Shown: positions 10,855 to 23,000 of the stretch, piece by piece
How the letters are laid out: each line of letters begins with the position of its first letter
Position numbering within the stretch: the stretch's first letter is position 1
Assembly: GCA_947396885.1 (NCBI GenBank)
Contig: OX377201.1
Span: 9,162,934-9,226,933, forward strand
Direction of reading: 5' to 3'
Length of the DNA stretch: 64,000 bases
From: Heligmosomoides polygyrus polygyrus
Taxonomy: Eukaryota; Nematoda; Chromadorea; Rhabditida; Heligmosomidae
Notes under the pieces: generated by a model
The model's database searches: none
Seen by the model: only the letters and a program-made list of their open reading frames with translations
What the model was told of the DNA's origin: nothing
Made by a program: the position numbers and the translations under genes

Positions 10855-10926
10855 CAGCGCCGGTGGTGTAATGGCTCAGCCTCCTACCCGATGAGCAGAT
10901 CATGCGGGTTCGAGTCGCGTCTAGCG
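10855..10926 (+). repeat. tRNA-like repeat copy
   Basis: GCGCCGGTGGTGTAATGG starts the copy, followed by CGGGTTCGAGTCGCG and the family tail GCGCAAGAGTTTCGATCGCA. It is the inverted partner of 10688-10760. T-stem mismatches argue against a working tRNA. Confidence 0.75.
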
Positions 10927-11004
10927 CAAGAGTTTCGATCGCAATAAAACACCGTTATATTTGTTAAAGATACTTTCAAAGTTCCATAAAACGACCATAA
11001 GTAC

Positions 11005-11098
11005 CTCATCATCCTCGTCCTCCTCCAGACCGCAGGTCTCAGCCGCAGGCAGGTCACCGTTCCGTGATTCGATCAGGCGAGTGTACTTGTATTCCAGC
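11005..11098 (-). CDS. ELAPOR: ELAPOR-like exon 24, residues 970-1001, cytoplasmic tail
   Basis: Acceptor CTTACAG, donor TGAG|GTACTT. It encodes LEYKYTRLIESRNGDLPAAE and then a run of acidic residues. YTRL fits the YxxPhi adaptor-binding motif. The final exon is expected further left but was not found. Confidence 0.93.
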
Positions 11099-14000
11099 CT
11101 GTAAGCTCGGAGCAGAAGCTAGAATTAAGTATGCGTGAGCATTTCTTGATATCAAACCTCTTATTCGTCTGATAAATGATGATCAGCGCTATGCAGAGGA
11201 TGACGAATGCCAGCACGGCGGTGCTCAGCATGATCTTCTCCTTCTCGGTCAGATTCGAGCAGGCACCAGTTTGCGACTGAGCTTCTTTTCCGGTCAACAC
11301 ACAGTGTCTGAATGAGGAGGTCAGTGGTCTGTTAGCACTCCTACTACAGTGTAAAAAGCCGCCGCGTGCTTTTGAGCGTATGTTCATCCGCGCGAAATTA
11401 ATGGCCGCTGCTGAGAATTCACAGCCAAGCGAAAGCGAACTGTCGAGGCAAGCAAATATGATGAGGGTCTCTCCAAACCATTACGAAATACATCTGCATC
11501 TATGGCATCCGCATTAATGGAAACAGATTAATCAGTCCTTCTTAGGATGCGCCAAGCCTTTTAATTCTACGGGATGTCGCGGAGGCGATTTTGAATGCGT
11601 ATTTTGTCTATACAAAGAATAGTGGTGGAAAGCCAATAGAAAAGTCAGCGTTTCACCGTTCCCAGACAAGTCTAGTACCAATTCGCCGACACCTAAGGGA
11701 TGGAATTCTCCGTTGGCCTGGGCGGGACCAAGAACTACGAATCGAACTGCGGGCGACTACGGGCGCCTATTCAGACTGCGCCACCACGCGCCCAGTTGGA
11801 CATTGAGAAGAGAAATATTTGCTCCGTCTGTCAGCATACATCTAATGGCTACTTTCTAAAAATATAAAAAATATAAGGAATTTAAAAAATTCCATCACTT
11901 ACTTGTCCGGTATGTGATGAATCGTCTGCTGCCCATCAATACATTCTCCTCGAATCATTTCGTAGTCACCAAGTCCACACACCGGGCATGCCTAAAGTGG
12001 AGATAGCGAATTACACCATCGCCTAAGCCGCCTTGAATGAAGAAATAGAAAGGCGAACTCCACTGCACTTCTAGCAAAACGCGATCGTTTACCGTTGCGC
12101 TGCTTGACGGAGCAGATGTAATTACACTACCTAGTAACACTCTTTTTGTTAGTAGTGCACTCTATGAAAAGTACATTCGTCCATATATGTGCCCGCGCAA
12201 AATTAATGGCCATTGGACAGACTTCACAGCATAGGCGCAAAAGTAAAAACCAACCAACTGATAAATAGTATGCAAATTTGGTGATCAGCATAGAAAATTT
12301 CGAGAAGACTCAGGGAATTATCAATACCAGCCTCTCGATATAAAAACTAATCAATATCGGGCAATATTATCTGCCAGCATTCAGGTAGTATAATGGCTGG
12401 CCTGATTGCTGACCTAGCCCCAGGAACAGTACACAACTCATCTAGCCGGGTTCCAGCTCAAAAAGCTGATTCTGGACAGTGATTGATAAAATCAATCGAT
12501 ACTGTTCAGCAGATCTAAAGCCTGTCCATCAGCCAGTTGTCACCTCGAACGGTAGATTACGCCCTGGTCGAAAACAAAAAAAAACGTCCGTCTGTCTGTG
12601 TGTCCGTCCGCACAAAATTAATGGCCACTGGACGGACTTCAAAAGTGCCCAACTTATCCAGGTGAGTCCCAGCTCAAGAAACTGATTCTCGTAATTAATC
12701 GATAAAATCAATCAATGCTGTTCAGTTGATGTAAAGCCCGTCCATCAATCGCTATATATTCACATAATTCCCACCTCAAATGGTGAACCACGGTCTGCTC
12801 AAAGCTAAAAATCGTCCATTTGCCCGTAAATGCGTCCGTACAGAATCAATGACCACTGGACGGGCTTCACAGTGTGGCAAAGGTGTCCTGATTTTCTTTT
12901 GATTTCCTTTTGGTTTCTGTTTTATCCAGTAGGTAGTTATGCTTGTTTTGCCATATGTTCTCTGGTTCTTTTATGTTGATGTTTGTGTTTGTTTGCCTGT
13001 TGCTTTATACGTAGTCTTCGAGCTACGTCCAGAATAAAGTAAAGTGAAGTAAAGTAAGTCTTCCGCTTAATTTGAAAGCCAATCAATATCGATCAATACA
13101 TATTATCGACCGGCAGCCAATCGTCTGATCTGACTGGCCACTCTCGCAGAGAAACATCACTCATGATTCCCATCACATGAACACTCGTTAGCTATGCGAC
13201 TGCCAACTCAAGCAGTCGATCTGACCCTATAATCGATAAAATCGAGTTCAGTTGATGAAAAGTCCGTCCATCATTCACGTAATTCCCACGTCAAACGGTA
13301 GGCTACGCCCTGGTCAAAAATAGAAAATTGTCTATTTGTCCGTATGTGCGTCCGCGCAAAATTAATGACCACTAGACGGACTTCACAGCATGGATAAAGA
13401 ACCAACACGCATGATTGATTATCAGCAGGAAAACTCGGAAAGGAAACGATGTCAACCGCTCAATATAAAAACCAATCGATACCGAGCAATATTATCGACC
13501 AGAGACAAGTCGGCTGGCCTGACTGGCCATTCTCGCCCAGAAACGCTACCCAACTGAGCTACGTGACTGCCACCTCAAGCAGTCGATCTGGCCTACAATC
13601 GATAAAATCGATCGATACTGTTCCGCTGATGTGAAGCCTATCAATCATGAAGATCATGGTCCCATGATTTCCGCCGCAGATGATAGACTATACACTGAGC
13701 GAAAATCGATGCAATCGATCGATACTGTTCAGTTAATGAGAAGTTTATCCCAAACGTTAAACCTCATGGGCGCGGTGGGAGGAGGCGCCGGCTGTCGCCT
13801 GCACCCGATACCAGGTTCCAGGTTCGGATTTTCCGCCCAGGCCAACCAAGCCTTCCATCCCTCCGGGGTCGGCGAATTGGTACCAGACTTGTTGGGAAGG
13901 ATAAAGCACTGACTTGTACATCGGCTGGCCACCACAAGTCATTGTATGGCCAAATACGCATTCAACTCGCCTCCACGACATCCGTAGAAGTAGAATGCGT

Positions 14001-17000
14001 GGCGCATCCCAAAGAGGACTGAATAACGCCGTCCTTTATCCTTTATTAAACCTCATGATTCCCATCACAAACGTATAACCTCAAACTTGGGTAATTAAAC
14101 CACTGTTCATATATGGGTGCTAAGCCAGTTTCATCCAGAAACACCACCCAACTTATCTACGCGACCGCTATCGAAGCAGGCGATCGGCGTATAATCGATA
14201 AAATCGATAGATACTGTTCAGCTATTTTGAAGTCTATCCAAGAGCCACCAAACCCCATGATTTCCACAAGTGATAGTAAATACACTGAACGAAAATCGAT
14301 GCAATCGATCGATACTGTTCAGTTAATGTTAAGTTTATCCCAACATTAAACATGATTCCCACCACAAACTGGTAACCTCAAACGTGGGTAACTAAACCAC
14401 TACTGTTCATATGTGCCTGCTATGCCAGTCTCAGCCAGAAATATCACCCAATTTACGCGACTGCTACCTGAAGCAGTCGATCGGGCCTAATCGATAAAAT
14501 CGGTCGATGCTGCTCAGCTATTGTAAGGTCGATCCATCAGTAATCAAATCTTATGATTCCCACCGCAAATGAGAGACTACACACTGGGCGAAGATCGGTG
14601 CAATCGATCGATACTGCTTAGTTAGTGTGAAGTGTATTCCAAGCATTAAACCTCATGAACCTCATGAAACCACAGCACAAAATGGAGTGTACATCGTGAA
14701 CGGAGATTGATAAAAACGATCGATAACAGCTAGACGATCAATGACGTTGACTTGCGGAGAAGCCGATCGGTCGACCGTCATATTCGCATGATTTCTACCT
14801 TGAACCGCTGGTCCTGAGCAGTAATCAATATTGCCGATCGATATATGGAGACCTTGCGCTGTACATTTTGCGGACGGAAAGACATACAAATAGACGGACA
14901 TATAGTAGGATTCTTCCTCAAATTTGGCGGTTCAAGGTGGAAATCAGGCGAATACGATGCTTCGCCGACCTCACAACAAGCAAGCAATATCGATCTTCCA
15001 CTCATCGTCACCTGGGGCAAAGCCTCAGCCAGTAGCCGTAGTGGGGCAGGCTGAATTCTAGAATCAATTAGACTCACCTGCACGGATTCAATAATGGCGT
15101 GGAAGAGACAGCCGTCGCAAGTTCCGTCCGGGCAGGTGTGCGGGAGTCGAATCTGTAAAGTCGTAGCTGTGGCCGGCGACGAACTAGCAGAAGCCGTTGA
15201 CGAGACTGACCTCGGGCTCCTTCTTGCTGGGTGTGCATCTGGCAGTGATCACCAGCGCGTTGCCTCTAGGACAGGCCTCCGATGACACACCTACCGAGTC
15301 GAACCACAGATGGAGATCGATGGGAAGCGAGTTCTTCTCCATGCCCTCTGAAAGAACGCGCACTACGTATCGGTTGTCGTGCTCCACAAAGCCCTTCAGG
15401 ATTCCTTACCGTATTCTAGGAGGTGGTCCGTCAAGTTCCAACCGTCTCGTTCTCGTTTCACAGCGATCTCTTCTAACCGTGTGGCTAGTCTGTAAAGAAT
15501 GAATTAAAAAAAAGCAGAATTTTTACTCGAAATTTGACATCCTTGCCCAGCACTCATGGTGAGCGGTCGTGCTTCGTCACCCTCGCTTCCTTTTACGTGA
15601 GTATCTCATAGTAATTGAAATGGCATAGACTTCGATCCAATCCGTCACATAGCTAGTGCATTTCAACCTTCAATACGTGGTGCAGAGCAAGTGCAGAACG
15701 ACTGGCCAACTTTGTGGTTACGGTGGAAAAGAGAAATGTGACATAGTTAATCCATAAAGTCCCCGACAAATGAGGCACTGATCAATCTCCTTCAGGATGC
15801 GCCACGCGTTCTAGTTCTACGGAATATCGTGGGGGTGTTTTGAATCCGTTTGAATTGAATTGATTTTTTTGAATGAATTCACGAAGTCAGCGTCCGCAAA
15901 ATCGGGCTTAATTTCGAGGTAGCTGGAAAGCGGCCTAGAGGGCGCCCGAAGCAGGGCTGGTCTGATACGTCACACAATGACTTTAAAATAGCTGGTGTCC
16001 ATTCTGATCTAGCGCTGGATCGGCAAAGGTAGCGTCATGACACCAGAATAGCGGACCCGGCGACGAAGCGGGACAAACGCTGAAGAAGAAGAAGAAGAAG
16101 ATGAAGATGAAGAAGTCTTGTAATCGTTTGGCCTGTATCCTTCATAGGGCAATCTGGTACCAGTTCAGCGTCCCGAATGGAAGGCGTCCAGGTCCTTGGT
16201 TGGGCTAAGCGAAATGTCTGAACTAGACGCCTGCGCCTCCTTCGGCTGCGCTACAACGTGCTCTATCCGTAGACGGCATACCTGAGATGCAACTTTACGG
16301 TAATGTGAGTTAAGGCTCCGTAGTGGACGCCTTACGACTTATAGCGGAAGTCACGGCGACAGAACAAACAGAGAAGGATTTTTATCCGACGGCCGTTGTG
16401 CTAGACAGGGATCCAACGCCGACTCGGATAATAATCAAATCAGTTATTTTTTCGATCTAACTTGAAAGAATTATGCGAATAATGGCATTTTTGAAAAGCC
16501 TCAAATTCTGGAATGATTCAGAAAGGAGCAGATTCAACAAGAAGGATTTTCGGATTATCCAAATAGCTGAGTTATCTTCAAATTTCACATCAGATATCTA
16601 AATCGGACGGACTATCAGATTGCTAATCAAAGTCAGTTATCTGAACTATCCGATCTGGGTCCAGATTCATCAACGACTTACAGCAATTTAACAGAGAAAA
16701 TCACAGCCGAAATCCTTGATAGCGCGACTTATCGAGTGATATGGTGAGCGATAAGCCGCGTTATCTGAGTTTTCCGCTGTGAATTCTCTGTTGAAGTTAT
16801 GTAAGTCGACGATGAATCCGACCCCTGGTGAAAATCACTCCTATCTGAATCGCCTAAGATTCTGACTTTCCAAAAATCCCATTGTTCGAATAATCCTTTT
16901 TACCAGGGTCTGACAAAAAATGATGGATCCGAGTTACCCGAATCGGCGTGGGATCTAATGTCCTCGTTGTACTAATAATGCAGATATTTCTCCCATAGTG

Positions 17001-20000
17001 AACGATTGAATTGAAGTCGAGAACACTCTGCATATCAAGTGCATCCCCTTCATTAAAATCACAAAGACAGAGAGTAAGGAAGCCTTCTGAGCAAGCAGAA
17101 TAACTGGCTTAGGTAGACGCTGACATCTGGTAGGCAACAGAGACCTCAATGCTACATTAAAGCCCCTCGTCCGAAGTTGAGGTTTCCGGACGGCAGCTGA
17201 CGGATATCCGTATTCAGCTATCTGCTATGTTCTTCAGAAGGCTGAAGTGCACAGCTGGTATTCTATCACATTCTTCCAGCTGATACGTTAAGGGCAAGAC
17301 ATCGGTTGGACGACGTCACAAGATACAAAGGGACAAAAACAAACGAAGAAATGAGAACATGGGTTGATTTAGGAAATTCCGAACAAGAACACTGAGCTCT
17401 TCTCGCAAGAGTGCTTCCATAGTACGTTGCTATAAAAAGGAGGAATAATCAACTAATAAATGTGCAAATATGACAGTATCCACTTACAGAAGCGGAGAGA
17501 CGAAAGCCAGCTTCGTCCTGTTGCTGCCAATGTCTGGCAAGACAGTCAGACGACAAGCTGCTCCAGTGACCAGCTCACGGCTCTAAAATTCAGCCAAATC
17601 AACCAGGGCTTGACTCTCATTGTCAGAAGGAAGCATTTTAGCGTACACAATAAAAGCAGTAAGTAGCCTTGACGTCTAAACGCGAAGCTAACTGACCAGC
17701 TCATTAATCGTGAAGGCATCGCTTGAGTCGTAGACTTCTTTGCATTGAATTTTCCCTCCGAAAAGCGAAAAGTTGAACGAATGGTAGTAGGACGCTCCTT
17801 CCCTGGCGAACACCTTGACGCCTGTAGCGGTCCACGTTCTGAAAGCCAACTTTGTAAGCAAGACCCATGAAATGTTCGTAGCATTTTTGTAAAGTCCACA
17901 TAACGGCCGACGGCAGAGCTAAATGTGAAGCTTTTCCTTCGAATTTTCGTAGGATAAAGCTAATCGTAAGCTCTAGACGCCATAGAAAGGATTTTTCTAA
18001 CAGCTAGAGATCTTTGGATGATGGTAACGCATTTAAAAGCAGGAGATGGCATTTGGAGGAGATGGCGGTTGTAACGCAACCCCGGATCGACGTTCTCGGT
18101 CCGTTTTCAGCTTCGGAACCTAGCCTTCCATCCCTAAGAAGTCGATGAAATAGTAGCAGAAATGTCCTGTCTATCAGAATAGTAATGTAATTGCTGCGTA
18201 CACGAGTATAAAATTGAAAAAAAAACAGCCAAAATAAAAGAGATACACCACGATTCTCCACTGCACAACGTCAAGTAATCAGCATTTCCACTTTCAATCA
18301 AACAGACACTGCATTGCTCTGAATTAGTGCACGGCTCGACCTCGTCAGACGAAGATTTTCCTCTGTGTCGGAGAACTTTAGAAAGCACCGAAGACACTGT
18401 TTTGCTTAGTGGAATAGAAATTTTATGCTCATTCAAAAAGTGTACACACTTCTTGCAAAGGCACTCTGTACAAGTTTTTTCACACAAATTTTCCTACAAC
18501 AAAAGAATATTTTGCCTTTGTTCTAAGACGTCTATTTTGAATTTAGGAATCTATCCTAGTCGGAAGGGCATAAGTATAAAGCGAAACAAATGTAAACGAC
18601 GTAGCCTCTCCCTGATGGGAAACTGCGAAGAAAGGTCTCCTCGTAGACTAATTCAGGAGTACATAGTCTTGGCAGATTGGTTTGCCTTCAGTTTTGACGC
18701 CGTAGTAGTAGCCGAATGTAGATATGGTTTAACTAAATGAAGTGTGACCCGGGTAGAATGGGGATAGAGTATGAAGGATAAGGATAAAGGAAGGCGTTAC
18801 GCAATCCTTTCCGGGATGCGCCACGCATTCTACTTTTACGGGATGTCCTGGAGGCGACTTGAATGCGTATCTGGCCGTACTTACGGACTTGCGGTGGCCA
18901 GCCGATGAACAGATCAGCGCTTTATCCTTCCTCGATATCAATTCACCGACCCCGGAAGGATGGAAGGCTTGGTTGGCTTGGGCGGGAACTACGAACCCTT
19001 TCAGGCTTAGGTGTAAATGAAGATGGGATGAGCCCACTGTGCATACTCCTACCACCTGAAAGTTCCCAAATATTCAATTACCCTTTCAAAGGTACAAAAG
19101 AGTGAATAACTCCAACCAGCACCAGCTGCAATGACCTCACTTACTTCTTGAGCCATGGCGACAAGTCATAGTTCAGGGAGCGATTGTCCCTGACGACGGA
19201 GAAGTAACCGGCGGAGGTGCACTCGATGCCATCCAAAGAGTGCAGATTCTCGCCGCATCGTACACAGCTCTCCACTCCAACTCGCTCCGACGACGTGTTC
19301 ACGATCGAGTTCGGCGGACAGACGACGCAGTCGTGAGTCTGGAAGCTGATCGCGTTGAATTCTTCCGGTGGACAACATCTACTTGGAGAGATTATCGCTG
19401 TCAAAGACCTCTGGGGAATGACGAGGAAAATAGGCGACCTCCTTCCAGGAGAGGAAATGGCTGCTCTTAAACCGAACATGATCTCTTTCTCGTGACGTGC
19501 TCAACGTCCTAGCATATGAATAAGCAAAGGCTACTTAAAACAAGCAATAAAAAGGTGAACTACATGACGAGAACCAACGGCGAGTATCACTGCACAAGTA
19601 GAGTTCTTCTACACTAAGAAACCCAAGACATACCTTCGGGGTCATGTAGTGTCCTGGAGGGCACGGGACGCACTTTCCCAGTCGGCCTTTTGGACACGGC
19701 AGACAACGACTGGCTCCTCCACCCTGGACTCCAGCCTTTGAGCCGATATTCGTGACATTCATAGAAAGTACTCGCGCCTGATCCATGATCGAGTCGTCGC
19801 CTGAGGTGGAACCGGAGCGCAGGAACGCTAGCTGAAAAGCTGAAGTTTAACCGAAGGAGAGAGTATCCCAACTGTTTCTAACGGTAAAACTACCATAAAT
19901 CTGACAGGTCCTCGCTTCAGAATGCTGTGCGACCAGACACGCCGAGGCTGGGTACCGTTGAAAGCGGCCAGAAAGCGGTACTGCGTGGCTTTTCCGCGTT

Positions 20001-23000
20001 CCAAAGGACTCTGAAAGGAGCGACGTTCGAACCACGGTTTGCTTCAGAGGCTTAGAATTCTAGGGAGTAGTGGTTCCGTGAGTTTACCTCAATCATGTAG
20101 AGCACACACGAACTGTCGGCACAAGTGGTCTCGAAGACTATGGTGAAGTGAGCCACGGGAGACTGCGGTGAACCTGGTATGTCCCGAGGAGCAAGTGGGT
20201 TTGAAAAGCCTGAAAACTTGTTCCAAATAATTTTGTTGCTTCGTTGAGCTATTCTTGAGGTTGCTAAAACCCTTTTTTTAACTATTCGGCTAGATCGCCT
20301 TCCTCAGATCCAAGTTCAAAGTTCAATTTTTGAAAGCGTGGCCAATGGAGACAATTCGGATTCATCCTAGTGGGGAGGGGAGAGCATTATCAAGTCCCTT
20401 TGATAACGACGGTAAAATAATTGAAAGTTAACTATTATATTTTACATTAAAAATACCCTGTGATATCCTACGAGAGAACATTTTTCTGAAAATTCCTACT
20501 CGGAAAGGCCGCCGTATGTTTGTTTTGCCTCCCTAGCGGTGCCCCCCCCCCCGACTAGGATAGATCCGAGAATCCCAGTACCTCACCGTAGTCGCCAAGG
20601 CGATCCAGCCGAAAAGCAGCCGATAAAGCCGTTGAACAACCTCGAGAAGAGCTCAGCAAAACACCGAAGTTACTCAATCATGTCGAGGTTAAACGAGAGT
20701 CGAATATACCTAATGCTCCAAGTAATTGTTTTGATCACCGTTATGAAGAAGAAGCAAAAATAATGACGGCTTTATCAGAACTTGATCAACTTCATGAAAA
20801 AGAATGGATACTTGTTGATAATGTGGCCTACATGAGAGGCGGATGAGGCGATGAACTCGCATCAATTGGGTGTTCCACCCAGAAGGGGTTTATCCTGATT
20901 ATTCACTAAGGCCTAGTTTATACTTGCGCCGCCGCGCTGCGGGGCACCACTATTGCCATAGACATCGATTTTTCGCTCCGCCCGATCGATACCCATTCCG
21001 ACTGTTGTGCAGCGCCGCGCAGTGGCGTAGGCCATAATTTATACTTACGCCGCCACGCGGCGCGGCACCACGATCGCCATAGATATCGATTCTCCGCGCC
21101 GTCTGATCGATATCTATTCCGACTATGGTGCCGCGCGGCGCAGCGGCGCAACTATAAACCAGGGCTAAGGTCTCGTTTATACTTTGACGCCGAGCGACGT
21201 GACGCCACGTATAGTGGCCATATTGATTGAGCGACGCGATCGATCAATTTGGCCACTTTACATGATCGATCAATTTGGCCACTTTACGTCGCGTCGCTCG
21301 GCGTTGGAAGTATAAAAGGGGCCTAACTATATGCTACGGCTAACGCGTGCTGCTTGCTGTGACTGACCGATAATTTCCCGCCTCCTCGTGTAGGCCACAT
21401 TAACGACTAGTACAGAAGGTTGCGCTCCATTTCTTAGAAATATGAGCACTGTTGCTTTCTAAGTCCTCAAGTTGAATAACTCAGAAATGGCCTCTGTTTC
21501 TGCGTGATTGGTCGACGCTTTTCCGTTTCTCCATTTCTCCATGTAGGTCAGATTAACGACTACTGTCAAAGGTTGTACATACAAATCTACAGACTACACA
21601 TTTTGGCTGCCCACGTCGAGTAACTCCAAGACAAAACGTGCCTTCAGCTATCGTGAGCTCCATCTCCAAGGCGATGCCTTTCTGCAGAGATGGAGCCGAG
21701 ACTAGAGCTGTTCCAGACGCCAACCAAGCCTCGCCGATGTCGCAGACGGTACTGATCTCTAGAAATACGGCATCACTCAGAATCCACATAGTTTCAGAGA
21801 AAGAATAAGCTTACCTTCGCTAATGTACTCGCATCGGGTGACGATGTTCGGCGGAATGGCGTCCCACTGCACGAACTCGTAGCCGTAGTTCGGCACAGTC
21901 TCCACTGGACACCGTTCGCAGGCTGTAAAGATGACACTCTAACTCAGAAAAGTTGAAGGTTACTGTAGTGGACCTACCGTTTCCCGTCGAGAAGTGCTCT
22001 GCCGGACAGAAGACACAAACGCCGTTAGCGTTCTTGGCCATGCCAGGATTGCATGGTGGACAGACACGACTGGCGCTCGGCGATGGGAGCTGAAATGAGC
22101 GAGAGAACTCCTCATGTTAAGCTGCAAGTGTCAGCCTTAGTCAACTCTTCATGGATGCGCCATGCACTGTATTTCCACCTGACATGATGGATGCAGCCGC
22201 AGAGATCCAAATAAGTTGCAAAAATAAAAAAAAAAACAAAAAAGTGGTTTGTATCGCATCCTTCGTTCAGATGAACCTTTCATTGTAACAACACAGGGTC
22301 GGCTGTATGTGATGTCCCGAGTATGGGCAGCCTTGTGAGGGAAAACGCGCCACCCACTCATAAACAAGCAGGGTACCCACCGAATACACACCTACCAATC
22401 AGGGTGCAGACCGTATGTATACGCCCAACCTGTTCGGCACGGCCACTCAATGCAGCACGGCTGGCGCTTTACCGTATACCAATGCTGCCCATCTTCGCGA
22501 CATGGAACCAAGTTCCACTTTTTATTTTTGAATCATTTTTGTCTCTTAATTATCTGTGATCCTACTTCAGCATCATATAGCCTGTTGGATTCTTATGTAA
22601 AGCGCTGCGTCAATTATTGATTCTTATGCTAATTGTGGGCGCGTGGAGCGAGTCGGAGGAGGAGCCGGCTGTCGCCTGCACCCGATACCAGGTTCCTGGT
22701 TCGGATTTGCCGCCCGGGCCAACCAAGCCTTCCGTCCCTCCGGGGTCGGTGAACTGATACCAGACTTGTCTGGGAAGGGTAAAGCACTGATTTGTACATC
22801 GGCTGGCCACCGCCAGTCATTGTATGGCCAAATACGCATTCAACACGCCTCCACGACATCCCGTAGAAATAGAATGCGTGGCGCATCCCAAAGAGGATTG
22901 AATAACGCCGTCCTTTTATCTTTTATGCTAATTGTAAGAATATACCATTTTCACGTCAAATTGGACATTTTTCACATCAAACAAGCTTTACACATTTGAA

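Larger units (their letters stand above)
12160..14830 (-). repeat. Diverged repeat cluster with TCGATAAAATCGATCGATACT motif
   Basis: A block containing GATAAAATCGATCGATACTG and TTCAGTTGATG recurs about ten times (near 12480, 12695, 13232, 13598, 13709, 14199, 14300, 14490, 14600). It alternates with AAAATTAATGGCCACTGGAC-type blocks. On the minus strand some units carry CGTAGCTCAGTTGGGTAGCG (13535-13570), a good tRNA A box. A SINE is inserted at 13769-14045. The cluster fills the ELAPOR-like intron between exons 21 and 22. Confidence 0.75.

Noticed and set aside
11073..11157. ELAPOR-like exon 23 reading through to a stop at 11073
   Set aside because: A donor at 11157 and an in-phase acceptor at 11099 restore the conserved LEYKYTRL tail, which fits the family far better than the read-through sequence.
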